A stretch of DNA of 22,165 nucleotides from Longilinea sp035560795 (GTDB taxonomy: Bacteria; Chloroflexota; Anaerolineae; Anaerolineales; Anaerolineaceae), in NCBI GenBank assembly GCA_035560795.1, contig DATMYV010000025.1, positions 1 through 22,165 of the forward strand, given 5' to 3'. The notes below the pieces were generated by a model. The model searched no databases, was not told where the DNA came from, and worked only from the letters and a program-made list of their open reading frames with translations. Below are positions 6,896-14,666 of the stretch, piece by piece. How positions within the stretch are numbered: position 1 is the first letter of the stretch; the number at the start of each line of letters is the position of its first letter. A program made the position numbers and the translations under genes.

Positions 6896-7861
6896 TTACT
6901 CCGTTATTTTGTCATCGCGCAGGAAGCCCTTTTCGCGCATCTTCTGGCGAAGTTCATCGAGACTCTTTTCACCAAAGTTGCGGATGGACATAACGGCTTC
7001 ATCGCCCTTTTCCAGTAAATCCAACACGTCGCCCACGGTAGTAATCCCGGTCCGTTTGAGCGAGTTGAAAACCCGCACCGACAAATCAAGATTTTCAATC
7101 GGGGTTTCGGCAGCTTCACTGGTCAACCGGCTGCCAGTCGTTTCTTTTTCGGTACCGATCACCAACGTTTCTTCGCTGATGCCCGAAATGAAACGCAAAT
7201 GGTCAATTAGGATCTTGGAGCTGGCACCCAGGGCCTTTTCAGGCGGTACGGTTCCGTCCGTCCAGATTTCAAGGATCAGGCGGTCATACGCGGTGCTCTG
7301 GCCGACGCGGGCAGAAGCGACGCTGTAATTGACACGCTTTACTGGCGTGTAAATTGCGTCGATTGGAAGCTCGCCGATCGGAAGACGGCCGCTGCGTTCG
7401 CCGGATGGCGAATAACCGCGTCCGCGCTCTACGGTCAAATCGATTTCCAGCCGAGTACGGCTGTCGTCGACCGTGAACAGATAAAGATCCGGATTGACTA
7501 TCTCAACCTCAGCCGGTGCCTGGATATCGGCGGCAGTGACAACACCTTCACCGCGCACATCCAGATGCAAATGTGCCGAGTCGCCTTCATGCAGGATCAG
7601 GCGCAGTTGTTTTATCTGCAGCGTAACCTGAATGACATCCTCGCGCACACCCGGGATATCGCTGAATTCGTGCAGCACATCCGTGACCCGGATGGACGTA
7701 ACCGCGGCTCCCTCGAGGGATGACAGCAGTACACGCCGCAGCGCATTACCCAGGGTGACCCCAAAGCCACGTTCGAGGGGGCTGATGACAAACTTGCCGT
7801 AATTGCGAGCCTCAGCTTCGCGTTCGACTTTTGGCGTTACCATATTACTCAAGGCGCACAC
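6896..7861 (-). CDS. rpoA: DNA-directed RNA polymerase subunit alpha
   Basis: Alpha dimerises to nucleate RNA polymerase assembly, and its C-terminal domain reads UP elements and activators. In this 321-residue product the N-terminal domain spans about 1-235, with FVISPLERGFGVTLGNALRRVLLSSLEG (25-51) and RLILEIWTDGTVPPEKAL near 194-211. A Ser/Thr/Glu-rich linker (236-255) leads to the C-terminal domain (257-310), with SVRVFNSLKRTGI and SIRNFGEKSLDEL. Arg263 and Asn266 match DNA-contacting positions of E. coli alpha. The GTG at 7861 is chosen because AAGGGG lies 6 bases upstream; the ATG at 7843 has no ribosome binding site but would give the more usual MVTPKVE start. A hairpin lies just upstream. 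Confidence 0.97.
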   Translation of the reverse strand: MCALSNMVTPKVEREAEARNYGKFVISPLERGFGVTLGNALRRVLLSSLEGAAVTSIRVTDVLHEFSDIPGVREDVIQVTLQIKQLRLILHEGDSAHLHLDVRGEGVVTAADIQAPAEVEIVNPDLYLFTVDDSRTRLEIDLTVERGRGYSPSGERSGRLPIGELPIDAIYTPVKRVNYSVASARVGQSTAYDRLILEIWTDGTVPPEKALGASSKILIDHLRFISGISEETLVIGTEKETTGSRLTSEAAETPIENLDLSVRVFNSLKRTGITTVGDVLDLLEKGDEAVMSIRNFGEKSLDELRQKMREKGFLRDDKITE

Positions 7862-7876
7862 GTTTCACCCCTTTCC

Positions 7877-7894
7877 GATGCAATGGTTTGCATC
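7877..7894 (-). promoter_or_regulatory. Perfect hairpin in rpsD-rpoA spacer, next to rpoA ribosome binding site
   Basis: A 7-bp perfect stem (GATGCAA / TTGCATC) closes a 4-base loop. It sits within the 56-base spacer between rpsD and rpoA. On the transcribed strand it ends two bases before the purine-rich GAAAGGGG that contains the rpoA Shine-Dalgarno. It could set RNA stability or ribosome access for rpoA. No U-tract follows, so it is not a terminator. Confidence 0.5.
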
Positions 7895-7917
7895 TCGCAC
7901 ACCGGATCGTTTCAGCA

Positions 7918-8556
7918 TTACCGTGAGTAATACTCAACGATCAGTTGTTCGTTCAAGTTACCGTCGATTTCGGCGCGTTCAGGGCTGCGCAACACACGTC
8001 CGGAAAGTGTTTTCAGGTCGCGGTCGAGCCAGGTGGCGCACACACGTTTTTCAGAAATATCGCCGAGTTCCTTGAAGAAGGTGGTCTGACGGGCGCTTTC
8101 GTGCAGCGTAATAACATCGCCCTGTTTGAGAATCATCGAGGGGATATCAGCGCGGCGGCCGTTGACCAAAAAATGACCATGATTCACCAACTGGCGAGCC
8201 TGGGCACGATTTTCAGCCAGACCCATACGGTAAATCACATTGTCAAGACGCAATTCCAGCAGCACCAGCAGGTTGAAGCCTGTGAGACCGCGGGTGCGTT
8301 GTGCTGATTCAAAAGTTCCGCGGAACTGTCTTTCCAACACACCATAGACGCGGCGGGCTTTCTGTTTGGCGCGTAACTGGCGGGAGTAGTCCGAAACACG
8401 CTCAGCTCCACGCTGGCCGCTCTTCCCGTGTTGACCAGGGGCAAATCCGCGGCGCTCAAACGAGCACTTTGCCGTGAAGCAGCGGGAGCCCTTCAAAAAT
8501 AGTTTTTCACCTTCACGCCGGCATAATCTGCACACCGGCCCGATATATCTCGCCAT
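7918..8556 (-). CDS. rpsD: 30S ribosomal protein S4 (zinc-binding form)
   Basis: S4 is a primary 16S rRNA binder that starts 30S assembly, and in several bacteria it represses its own operon. The 212-residue product begins MARYIGPVCRLCRREG and has Cys9, Cys12, Cys26 and Cys31, the four-cysteine zinc set of the C+ form. RGFAPGQHG (36-44) and the S4 RNA-binding domain (about 103-150: RLDNVIYRMGLAENRAQARQLV and NGRRADIPS) are canonical. It lies in the alpha operon 21 bases after rpsK. Confidence 0.98.
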   Translation of the reverse strand: MARYIGPVCRLCRREGEKLFLKGSRCFTAKCSFERRGFAPGQHGKSGQRGAERVSDYSRQLRAKQKARRVYGVLERQFRGTFESAQRTRGLTGFNLLVLLELRLDNVIYRMGLAENRAQARQLVNHGHFLVNGRRADIPSMILKQGDVITLHESARQTTFFKELGDISEKRVCATWLDRDLKTLSGRVLRSPERAEIDGNLNEQLIVEYYSR

Positions 8557-8577
8557 ATCTTCCCTTCCTTGGTGGTA

Positions 8578-8982
8578 TTAGACGCGGCGTTTCTTAGGCG
8601 GCCGGCAGCCGTTATGAGGAACCGGCGTGATGTCAGAAATCGAACGCACCCGCATGCCCATGGTTTGCACAGCGCGGATGGCGGATTCACGGCCAGGACC
8701 CGGACCTTTCACAATCAGGTCGACTTCCTGGATGCCCATTGTTTGAGCATTCTTGATAGCCTGTTCAGCTGCCAGACGGGCGGCAAAAGGCGTGCTCTTG
8801 CGGGAGCCCTTGAATCCAGCCGAGCCGGAGCTGGCCCAGCAGACCGCGTTGCCCTGAATATCAGTGACCGTCACGATCGTGTTATTGAAAGAGGCAAAGA
8901 CATGCACCTGTCCAGAAGACAGTGTGCGCTTTACCTTGCGGACGTTTGTTGTGCGTCGCGCTGTACGTACGTTCTGTGCCAT
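8578..8982 (-). CDS. rpsK: 30S ribosomal protein S11
   Basis: The 134-residue product carries HVFASFNNTIVTVTDIQGNAVCW (about 27-49), SAGFKGSRKSTPFAAR, and the C-terminal DITPVPHNGCRPPKKRRV that contacts the platform of 16S rRNA near the E and P sites. Length and motifs are typical. Unlike most neighbours it is separated from rpsM by 124 bases that contain a structured element. Its ribosome binding site is GAGGG close to the ATG. Confidence 0.98.
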   Translation of the reverse strand: MAQNVRTARRTTNVRKVKRTLSSGQVHVFASFNNTIVTVTDIQGNAVCWASSGSAGFKGSRKSTPFAARLAAEQAIKNAQTMGIQEVDLIVKGPGPGRESAIRAVQTMGMRVRSISDITPVPHNGCRPPKKRRV

Positions 8983-9040
8983 ATTCCCTCGTTAATAAAT
9001 CTATCAAAGTCCTGGTGAGCAGAAGTTTGGTCTGATACTT

Positions 9041-9095
9041 TTCCTGGCTGGGCAGCCGCGGGGGTGGAAGGGTCCCCCATTTTCCCTGCCAGGAA
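9041..9095 (-). promoter_or_regulatory. Nested hairpin element in rpsM-rpsK spacer
   Basis: The 124-base rpsM-rpsK spacer is long for this operon. It contains an outer 8-bp perfect inverted repeat (TTCCTGGC at 9041-9048 with GCCAGGAA at 9088-9095) and an inner GGGGG/CCCCC pair (9060-9064 with 9074-9078) closing a 9-base loop. CTGCC/GGCAG segments allow alternative pairings with the outer arms. No U-tract follows, so a regulatory or protein-binding RNA is more likely than a terminator. The repeats are seen directly; the function is inferred. Confidence 0.5.
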
Positions 9096-9106
9096 GAAGC
9101 AACCGA

Positions 9107-9496
9107 TTACTTCTTCGTAGCTCCACGGCGGCGACCGCGACCGGCCACAGTCTTCTTAGGACCTTTGCAGGTACGAGCGTTGGTACGTGTGCGCTGGCCA
9201 TTCACCGGTAAATTGTGGCGGTGGCGCAGACCACGGTAGCAACCAATCTCGATCAACCGTTTGATGTTCATCTGAACTTCACGACGGAGATCGCCTTCGA
9301 CCTTATAGTTTCTGCTAATAAATTCACGCAGAGAATTCACTTCGGTCTCGGGTAAATCTTTTACCCGGACATCCGGATTGACTTTGGTGGCTGCCAGAAT
9401 GACCTTGGCGCGCGTCGGTCCAATCCCAAAAATATAGGTCAATGCTGTCTCGATCCGCTTGTTGCGCGGCAGATCAACGCCTTCAATTCTTGCCAT
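9107..9496 (-). CDS. rpsM: 30S ribosomal protein S13
   Basis: S13 sits in the 30S head, contacts P-site tRNA and forms an intersubunit bridge with L5. The 129-residue product begins MARIEGVDLPRNKRIETALTYIFGIG and contains CYRGLRHRHNLPVNGQRTRTNARTCKG (about 86-112) and a very basic tail ending RRRGATKK. The first motif is the helix-hairpin-helix region and the last the tRNA-contacting extension. The gene starts 6 bases after the rpmJ stop. Confidence 0.98.
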   Translation of the reverse strand: MARIEGVDLPRNKRIETALTYIFGIGPTRAKVILAATKVNPDVRVKDLPETEVNSLREFISRNYKVEGDLRREVQMNIKRLIEIGCYRGLRHRHNLPVNGQRTRTNARTCKGPKKTVAGRGRRRGATKK

Positions 9497-9502
9497 TGGT
9501 CA

Positions 9503-9616
9503 TTACCCCTGTCGCTGCTTATGCTTTGGGTTTTCGCAGATCACAAACAAGAGACCGTGTCTTCTCACGATCTTGCATTTCGCGCAGCGTCTGCGAATGG
9601 ATGGTGAAACCTTCAT
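9503..9616 (-). CDS. rpmJ: 50S ribosomal protein L36 (zinc-binding form)
   Basis: This 37-residue protein is read directly on the minus strand: it starts MKVSPSIRRRCAKCK and ends NPKHKQRQG. Cys11, Cys14, Cys27 and His32 form the zinc site of the C+ type. L36 is a small late 50S protein. AGGAG lies 6 bases upstream of the ATG. It occupies its usual place before rpsM, but the gene directly upstream is map, with no infA between, and the map-rpmJ gap is only 44 bases. Confidence 0.97.
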   Translation of the reverse strand: MKVSPSIRRRCAKCKIVRRHGLLFVICENPKHKQRQG

Positions 9617-9660
9617 AATTAACTCCTCATCAACAAGTGCATACACAGCCAAAGATGCAA

Positions 9661-10473
9661 TTATAACTGCACATTGGCATTTCGTCCAGCACTTGGACCC
9701 TCATCCAGGGTTGTCAGGATGAACGGCCCATTTTCAGTCACGGCGACCGAATGCTCAAAATGTGCTGTCAGGGACCCATCGGCCGATTTGACTGTCCAAA
9801 GATCCGGCATCACTCGGGTCATGGGCGTCCCAATCAGCACCATCGGTTCCAGCGCAATGGTCATGCCCGGCCGCAGCAATAAACCGCGGCCAGCCTGGCC
9901 ATAATTCGGCACCTGGGGACCTTCATGCATTTCACGGCCCACCCCGTGACCTGTGTACTCGCGTGTGACGTAATAGCCACGGCTTTCCACGTATTGCTGA
10001 ACTGCAGCGGAAACATCGCCCACCCGGTTGCCTACAACCATTTTAGCAATCCCGGCGTAGAGCGCGCCTTCCGTCACTTCCATTAGTTTCCTGGCCGTTT
10101 CCGATACCTCGCCCACCCCAAAGGTGATGGCTGAGTCTCCGACAAAACCTTCAAATACGGTTCCGCAATCAACAGAAACGATATCGCCTTCTTTTAGCTT
10201 ACGCTTGCCTGGAATGCCATGCACCAATTCTTCATTGATACTGACATTCGTACTCGCTGGATAAGGCGTCGGACCAGGATACCCTTTGAAGGGTGAGTAA
10301 CATCCGTACTTGTGCAGGACTTCTTCGGCAGCAGCATTCAGATCAGCCGTCAACGCACCAGGCCGGGCAACCGCTTTTGCTGCAGCCAGGGCTTCCGCAT
10401 TAATACGGCCAGCCTGACGCATGATCGCGATCTCCTGCGCTGATTTGATTGTGATCTGACGCTCCCAAGACAT
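9661..10473 (-). CDS. map: Methionine aminopeptidase type I
   Basis: The enzyme removes the initiator Met from nascent cytosolic proteins using two divalent metals. In this 270-residue pita-bread-fold protein the metal ligands are all present: Asp102 (SVDCGT), Asp113 (VGDSAI), His176 (TGHGVG), Glu209 (ALEPM) and Glu240 (HFEHS). The substrate-site His85 (VHGIPG) is also there. No N-terminal zinc-finger or SH3-like extension is seen, so this is the short bacterial type Ia form, with a C-terminal tail of about 20 residues. It follows adk after 6 bases, the standard secY-adk-map order. Confidence 0.97.
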   Translation of the reverse strand: MSWERQITIKSAQEIAIMRQAGRINAEALAAAKAVARPGALTADLNAAAEEVLHKYGCYSPFKGYPGPTPYPASTNVSINEELVHGIPGKRKLKEGDIVSVDCGTVFEGFVGDSAITFGVGEVSETARKLMEVTEGALYAGIAKMVVGNRVGDVSAAVQQYVESRGYYVTREYTGHGVGREMHEGPQVPNYGQAGRGLLLRPGMTIALEPMVLIGTPMTRVMPDLWTVKSADGSLTAHFEHSVAVTENGPFILTTLDEGPSAGRNANVQL

Positions 10474-10479
10474 ACTGCA

Positions 10480-11130
10480 TTATCCTTTCTGGATCGCAGC
10501 CAATAAGTCTGCAGTAACTTTATCGATCGCCTGAGTACCGTCCACTTCGCTCAGCAAGCCGCGCCCGCGGTAGTACTCAATCAAAGGACTGGTTTGCTCC
10601 AGGTAGACCCGGATACGGCGTTCAACGGTTGCCGGTTGATCGTCTTCGCGTTGGTAAAGATCCAAACCATCGACATCGCACTTGCCAGGAACCCGCGGGG
10701 GATTGAATTCCGTATGGTACACATGGCCCTGCTGGCAGGTCCAGCGCCCGCTCAGGCGCGCGATTAGCACTTCACTGGGTACATTGATGTATGGCACGCG
10801 GCGCACATTTCCACCCAAGTCTTTAAGCATGCCTTCGAGGGCATTCGCCTGGGCGGGCGTGCGAGGAAAACCATCCAACACTGCCCCATTGAGGCAATCG
10901 GGCCTCAGCAAGCGTTCACGGATCATGGCAATGGTGACGTCATCCGGCACCAATTCGCCACGGTTCATAAATCCTTGCGCAAGTTTCCCCAGTTCGGTTT
11001 CATTTTTCAGGTTTTCCCGAAAGATGTCGCCGGATGAAACGTGCACCAGCTTTAAGCTTTCAGAAATCACTTCAGCCTGAGTGCCTTTGCCCGCTCCTGG
11101 AGGTCCCAACAAGACGATATAAGTGGTCAT
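10480..11130 (-). CDS. adk: Adenylate kinase
   Basis: Adk interconverts ATP + AMP and 2 ADP in the cytosol. The 216-residue long-form product has the P-loop GPPGAGKGT (9-17), the AMP-binding VSSGDIFREN (31-40), DGFPRT (86-91) and a full LID domain (about 128-165). The LID keeps Cys132, Cys151 and Asp154, but by alignment from memory the second cysteine of the usual CxxCG zinc knuckle is deleted (CQQGH), leaving His136 or His139 as possible substitutes. The gene lies 3 bases after secY and 6 before map, so it is tightly coupled. Confidence 0.97.
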   Translation of the reverse strand: MTTYIVLLGPPGAGKGTQAEVISESLKLVHVSSGDIFRENLKNETELGKLAQGFMNRGELVPDDVTIAMIRERLLRPDCLNGAVLDGFPRTPAQANALEGMLKDLGGNVRRVPYINVPSEVLIARLSGRWTCQQGHVYHTEFNPPRVPGKCDVDGLDLYQREDDQPATVERRIRVYLEQTSPLIEYYRGRGLLSEVDGTQAIDKVTADLLAAIQKG

Positions 11131-11133
11131 TGA

Positions 11134-12477
11134 TTACCCTTTGATCAGGCTCTCATCGTAACCGTGCAGTTTCAGCTCGGTTTCGATGATGGTGAATGTG
11201 TCGCGAACCACACCGACCACAATCAGCAAGCCAGCGGAGGAGATCAGGAACAACCCGGCCTGACGCGCGCTCACCGGCAGCATGGCTCCAACTACAAAGG
11301 GCAACACAGCCACAAAACCCAGGAAAAAGGCACCCGGGAAGGTGATTCGGCGCTGAACACGGGTGAGATATTTCTGGGTAAGGCCGCCAACGGTAACGCC
11401 AGGGATCTGGGCACCTTGCTTCTTCAGGTTATCACCATAATTCTGTTGTGCGAACAAGACGTCTGTATAGAAGAAGGTAAAGGCAACCACCATGACGAAG
11501 TACATCAAGTAATACCAACCATTGCTTCCGCTAAAGAGCGTATAAACACCATGGACGAGATTGTTCAACCAGGCAGTCTTCACATTCAGGAAGAATCCAG
11601 CCAGAATAGCCGGAAACGACAGAATGGAGGAGGCGAAGATCAGCGGGATCATGCCAGCCATGTTTACCATCAACGGAAGGCTGCTGGTTACAGGCATGGA
11701 CATGCGGTTGCCAACCCGCCGGCCAGGGAACATAACGCGTACGTTCCGGCGGCCTTGTTGGACAAACACGATGGCAAAGATGGTCAATGCCAGGATGACC
11801 AGGATGATAAAGATCAACCACCAGTATTGCTGATCGGAAAGCAGGCTGCGGATGTGCGAAGGTATCTTCGCAACGATGCCGGAGAAGATGATCAATGAAA
11901 GACCTTGATTCGGGATACCGAATTCAGAGATCAATTGACCAATCCAGATACCAAACATCGTACCAGCCACCATGCTGATGAGAGTCGTCAAGGTCGGCAG
12001 CAGGTTTGCCCCGGTAAAGCCAAAAGTAAAGCTGAGTACCGACGCCCCGGTTGACATAGAATTAAAGATATTGATCTGTCCAATCGCAGAAAGGAGCGCC
12101 ATCGGTATGGTCAAAATAACCGTCCAGCGTTCCATCCACTTCTGGCCTTCGCGCTGATTTTCCTTCATCTTCCGTTCGAGCGCCGGGATAATCGGCACAA
12201 GAAGTTGAAGGATAATCTGCGCTGTGATGTAAGGATAGACACCCATTGCCAGGATGGAGAAGCTGGTAATTGTGCCGCCCGAAAGTAGGTCCAGCATGCC
12301 TAACAAGTTGCTGGCACCAGCTGCGGTAGTCATAATTGAGGCAATCGCTTCGCGGTTGACACCCGGGACTGGCACGTTGGCCGCAAAGCGGTAAGCCACC
12401 AGCAGCAGCAGCGTGATGAGCAGCTTCTTACGAATATCCTCTGATTTCCACAGGTAACGCCAGGCCGACCGTTTCAT
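11134..12477 (-). CDS. secY: Preprotein translocase subunit SecY
   Basis: SecY forms the plasma-membrane protein-conducting channel with SecE and SecG. The 447-residue product shows about ten hydrophobic helices. The first follows WRYLWKSEDIRKKLLITLLLLVAYR, and the TM2 region has LDLLSGGTITSFSILAMGVYPYITAQIILQLL (about 62-93). The cytosolic loop QQGRRNVRVMFPGRR and the C-terminal LKLHGYDESLIKG are also typical. It lies 28 bases after rplO at the end of the spc segment and leads directly into adk. Length is normal. Confidence 0.98.
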   Translation of the reverse strand: MKRSAWRYLWKSEDIRKKLLITLLLLVAYRFAANVPVPGVNREAIASIMTTAAGASNLLGMLDLLSGGTITSFSILAMGVYPYITAQIILQLLVPIIPALERKMKENQREGQKWMERWTVILTIPMALLSAIGQINIFNSMSTGASVLSFTFGFTGANLLPTLTTLISMVAGTMFGIWIGQLISEFGIPNQGLSLIIFSGIVAKIPSHIRSLLSDQQYWWLIFIILVILALTIFAIVFVQQGRRNVRVMFPGRRVGNRMSMPVTSSLPLMVNMAGMIPLIFASSILSFPAILAGFFLNVKTAWLNNLVHGVYTLFSGSNGWYYLMYFVMVVAFTFFYTDVLFAQQNYGDNLKKQGAQIPGVTVGGLTQKYLTRVQRRITFPGAFFLGFVAVLPFVVGAMLPVSARQAGLFLISSAGLLIVVGVVRDTFTIIETELKLHGYDESLIKG

Positions 12478-12505
12478 AAAGGGGTCTCCTCGTCAATATC
12501 GCAAG

Positions 12506-12958
12506 TTAAGCGATGATTTCAACCTTGCCGCCAGCCGCTTCAATTTTTGCGCGGGCGCTTTTGGTGATTCGTTGGACGCGCACCGTTAACGCAACGGTGA
12601 TTTCCCCACGGCCAAGCAAAGAAATCGGCCAGGCGCGGTTGTGGAGGAGGTTTAACTCCGCCAGAACAGCCGGTGTTACTTCGCTGCCAGCGGCAAAACC
12701 ATCCAGTTGGTCCAGGTTGATTTCATTATAACTAATCTGGTTTGGCGGGGTGAAACCCTCACCACGGATGAAAGGCAGGCGGCGAAAGAAAGGCAGGTTA
12801 CCGCCCTGACGATACAGGTGGCCGCCTGCACCCGCGCGCGAAGCCTGGCCTTTGGTACCACGGCCGGCGGTTTTACCCTGACCGGCAGAAATACCCTGGC
12901 CCTTGCGCTTACGCTCTTTGCGAGCGCCTTCGTTGGGCATAAGATCGTTGAGTTTCAT
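12506..12958 (-). CDS. rplO: 50S ribosomal protein L15
   Basis: The 150-residue product starts MKLNDLMPNEGARKERKRKGQG and has the glycine-rich basic extension GKTAGRGTKGQASRAGAGGHLYRQGG (about 29-54) that threads into 23S rRNA. A globular domain ends in KSARAKIEAAGGKVEIIA. L15 is a late-stage 50S assembly protein. Its ATG overlaps the rpmD stop as ATGA, so the two are translationally coupled. Confidence 0.98.
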   Translation of the reverse strand: MKLNDLMPNEGARKERKRKGQGISAGQGKTAGRGTKGQASRAGAGGHLYRQGGNLPFFRRLPFIRGEGFTPPNQISYNEINLDQLDGFAAGSEVTPAVLAELNLLHNRAWPISLLGRGEITVALTVRVQRITKSARAKIEAAGGKVEIIA

Positions 12959-13152
12959 TTCGCTTCCTGTTCCTCGATAAGAACCAGGTGGTTCACTTTC
13001 AATAACATGCCCCGTAAACTGGGGCTATCTTCATGAACCACAGTCTGATGCAATCGATGAAAACCCAGTGCGCGAACAGTCTCTTTGTGGCGCACAGAGT
13101 AACCAATTGCGCTTTTCAACAGAGTTATGCGCAACATTTTTGTTTCGGTCAT
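12955..13152 (-). CDS. rpmD: 50S ribosomal protein L30
   Basis: The 65-residue L30 has the characteristic LRITLLKSAIGYSVRHKETVRALGFHRLHQTVVHEDSPSLRGMLLKV body. It is a 50S protein on the solvent side, near the 5S rRNA region. The ATG at 13152 has GGAAG six bases upstream. An internal ATG at 13137, starting directly with MLRITLLKS, is possible but has no better ribosome site. It lies one base after rpsE and overlaps rplO by 4 bases. Confidence 0.96.
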   Translation of the reverse strand: MTETKMLRITLLKSAIGYSVRHKETVRALGFHRLHQTVVHEDSPSLRGMLLKVNHLVLIEEQEAK

Positions 13153-13153
13153 G

Positions 13154-13678
13154 TTACGCTTCCTTCCGTGCCCAGAAGGGCAGCAATTCCCTGACCGGCT
13201 TGCCGCGACGGGCGGCTTCCTGTTCGGGAGTCTTCAGCATCTGCAACGCATCCAGGGTAGCCTTCACCACATTCAAGGTGTTGGCCGAGCCCAGCGATTT
13301 GGTCAAGATATCGTGGATGCCAGCGGCTTCACATACGGCGCGTACGCCCGATCCGGCAATAACGCCGGTACCGGCGGAGGCCGGTTTGAGCAGCACTTCA
13401 GCACCGGCCACGCGGGCAACTACCTCATGCGGAATTGTCGTACCGGTGAGGGAGACTTTGCGCATGTTCTTATGGGCGCGTTCAGTTGCTTTACGCATCG
13501 CATCGGGAACAGCGTTTGCTTTGCCGATTCCAATGCCGATCTTTCCATTGTTATCACCGGCGACAATCGTCACACGGAACTGGAAACGGCGGCCGCCTTT
13601 GACTACTTTGGCTACGCGCGCGATTTCAATGACGCGCTCGTCAAACTGCTGTTCCAGGGGGGTATATTCATTTTCCAT
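13154..13678 (-). CDS. rpsE: 30S ribosomal protein S5
   Basis: S5 helps hold the decoding centre and the mRNA entry channel. In this 174-residue product the double-stranded-RNA-like N-terminal domain carries VIEIARVAKVVKGGRRFQFRVTIVAGDNNGKIG (about 16-48). The GIGIGKANAVPDAMRKA loop and the C-terminal domain with GTGVIAGSGVRAVCEAAGIHDILTKSLGSAN follow. All are typical. It begins 23 bases after rplR and ends one base before rpmD. Confidence 0.98.
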   Translation of the reverse strand: MENEYTPLEQQFDERVIEIARVAKVVKGGRRFQFRVTIVAGDNNGKIGIGIGKANAVPDAMRKATERAHKNMRKVSLTGTTIPHEVVARVAGAEVLLKPASAGTGVIAGSGVRAVCEAAGIHDILTKSLGSANTLNVVKATLDALQMLKTPEQEAARRGKPVRELLPFWARKEA

Positions 13679-13701
13679 TATCCGGCCTCTCTAATTTTCG
13701 C

Positions 13702-14067
13702 CTAAAATTCCAGGCCAGCTTCGCGGGCAGCATCTGCCAGGGCCTTTACACGGCCCATGTAGCGGAAGCCGCCACGATCGAACACCACGGCCTTAATCCC
13801 CTTTTCCTTGGCGCGTTCGGCAACCATTTTGCCAACCAGTTTGGCCTGATCCGTTTTGGTCAGACCATTGGTTTCGACGCGCAGGGCATGGTCGATGCTG
13901 GAGGCCGCTACCAGAGTGGTGCCAGCTTCATCATCGATCACCTGGGCATAGATGTCCGACAGGCTGCGGAACACACTCAGGCGAGGCCGGTCCGGCGTGC
14001 CGTTGACAGTCTTGCGTACACGGCTGTGCCGGCGAAGTCTAGCTTCTTTACGACTCAACTTTGCCAT
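13702..14067 (-). CDS. rplR: 50S ribosomal protein L18
   Basis: The 121-residue product binds 5S rRNA with L5. A basic N-terminus (MAKLSRKEARLRRHSRVRKTVNGTPDRPRLSVFRS) leads to YAQVIDDEAGTTLVAASS, the KLVGKMVAERAKEKGI helix, and the C-terminal VVFDRGGFRYMGRVKALADAAREAGLEF. All are diagnostic of bacterial L18. It starts 11 bases after the rplF stop. Confidence 0.98.
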   Translation of the reverse strand: MAKLSRKEARLRRHSRVRKTVNGTPDRPRLSVFRSLSDIYAQVIDDEAGTTLVAASSIDHALRVETNGLTKTDQAKLVGKMVAERAKEKGIKAVVFDRGGFRYMGRVKALADAAREAGLEF

Positions 14068-14078
14068 AGCTCCTCACC

Positions 14079-14639
14079 TTACTTCTTGCCACCCTTGGCA
14101 CCCTTACCGGCTTTACCAGCCTTGCGGCGTACGCGTTCGCCTTGATAGCGAATGCCTTTGCCTTTGTAAGGTTCAGGGGGACGAACTTCACGGATATTAG
14201 ACGCAATCTGTCCAACCTGTTCGCGGTCACGGCCAATCACCCTCACCTGATGCGTTTTCGCGTCAGCTTCAAAGGTGATGCCATCAGGCGGTTCTACCAC
14301 CACCGGATGCGAATAACCGACATACAGAACCAGATTCTTACCGTCCATTTCGGCGCGGTAACCCACGCCTTCAACTTCCAGCACCTTGGTGAAACCAGTG
14401 CTGACGCCAACCACCATATTGCTCACCAGCGCACGGGTGGTGCCATGGATGGCACGGACCGTGGGGGCGTCGGAAATGCGGGTAACAACGATCTGCCCGT
14501 TCTCCAGCGCAAGCGACACCGTGGAGAGGAACTGACGGGTCAATTCGCCCATAGGGCCTTTGACTTTCAGTTCTTGTCCATTGATGTCCACCTTTACACC
14601 TGCTGGGACATTCACTGGCATGCGACCAATTCGAGACAC
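14079..14639 (-). CDS. rplF: 50S ribosomal protein L6
   Basis: The 186-residue L6 has two repeated alpha/beta domains. It begins MSRIGRMPVNVPAGVKVDINGQELKVKGPMGEL, and the second domain contains GYRAEMDGKNLVLYVGYSHPVVVEPPDGI. The C-terminal EPYKGKGIRYQGERVRRKAGKAGKG is the signature 23S-binding segment, near the sarcin-ricin loop and factor-binding site. The last dozen residues are a Gly/Lys-rich tail slightly longer than in many relatives. Confidence 0.98.
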   Translation of the reverse strand: MSRIGRMPVNVPAGVKVDINGQELKVKGPMGELTRQFLSTVSLALENGQIVVTRISDAPTVRAIHGTTRALVSNMVVGVSTGFTKVLEVEGVGYRAEMDGKNLVLYVGYSHPVVVEPPDGITFEADAKTHQVRVIGRDREQVGQIASNIREVRPPEPYKGKGIRYQGERVRRKAGKAGKGAKGGKK

Positions 14640-14666
14640 AGTCTTACCTCCTCTTCGCCTCGCGGG

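Noticed and set aside
9041..9095. Reading the rpsM-rpsK hairpin as a transcription terminator
   Set aside because: No U-tract follows, and a terminator there would cut off rpsK, rpsD and rpoA.
11164..11898. A 244-codon plus-strand open frame antisense to secY
   Set aside because: Its Gln/Asp/His-rich composition is typical of the reverse complement of a membrane-protein gene; secY itself is unmistakable.
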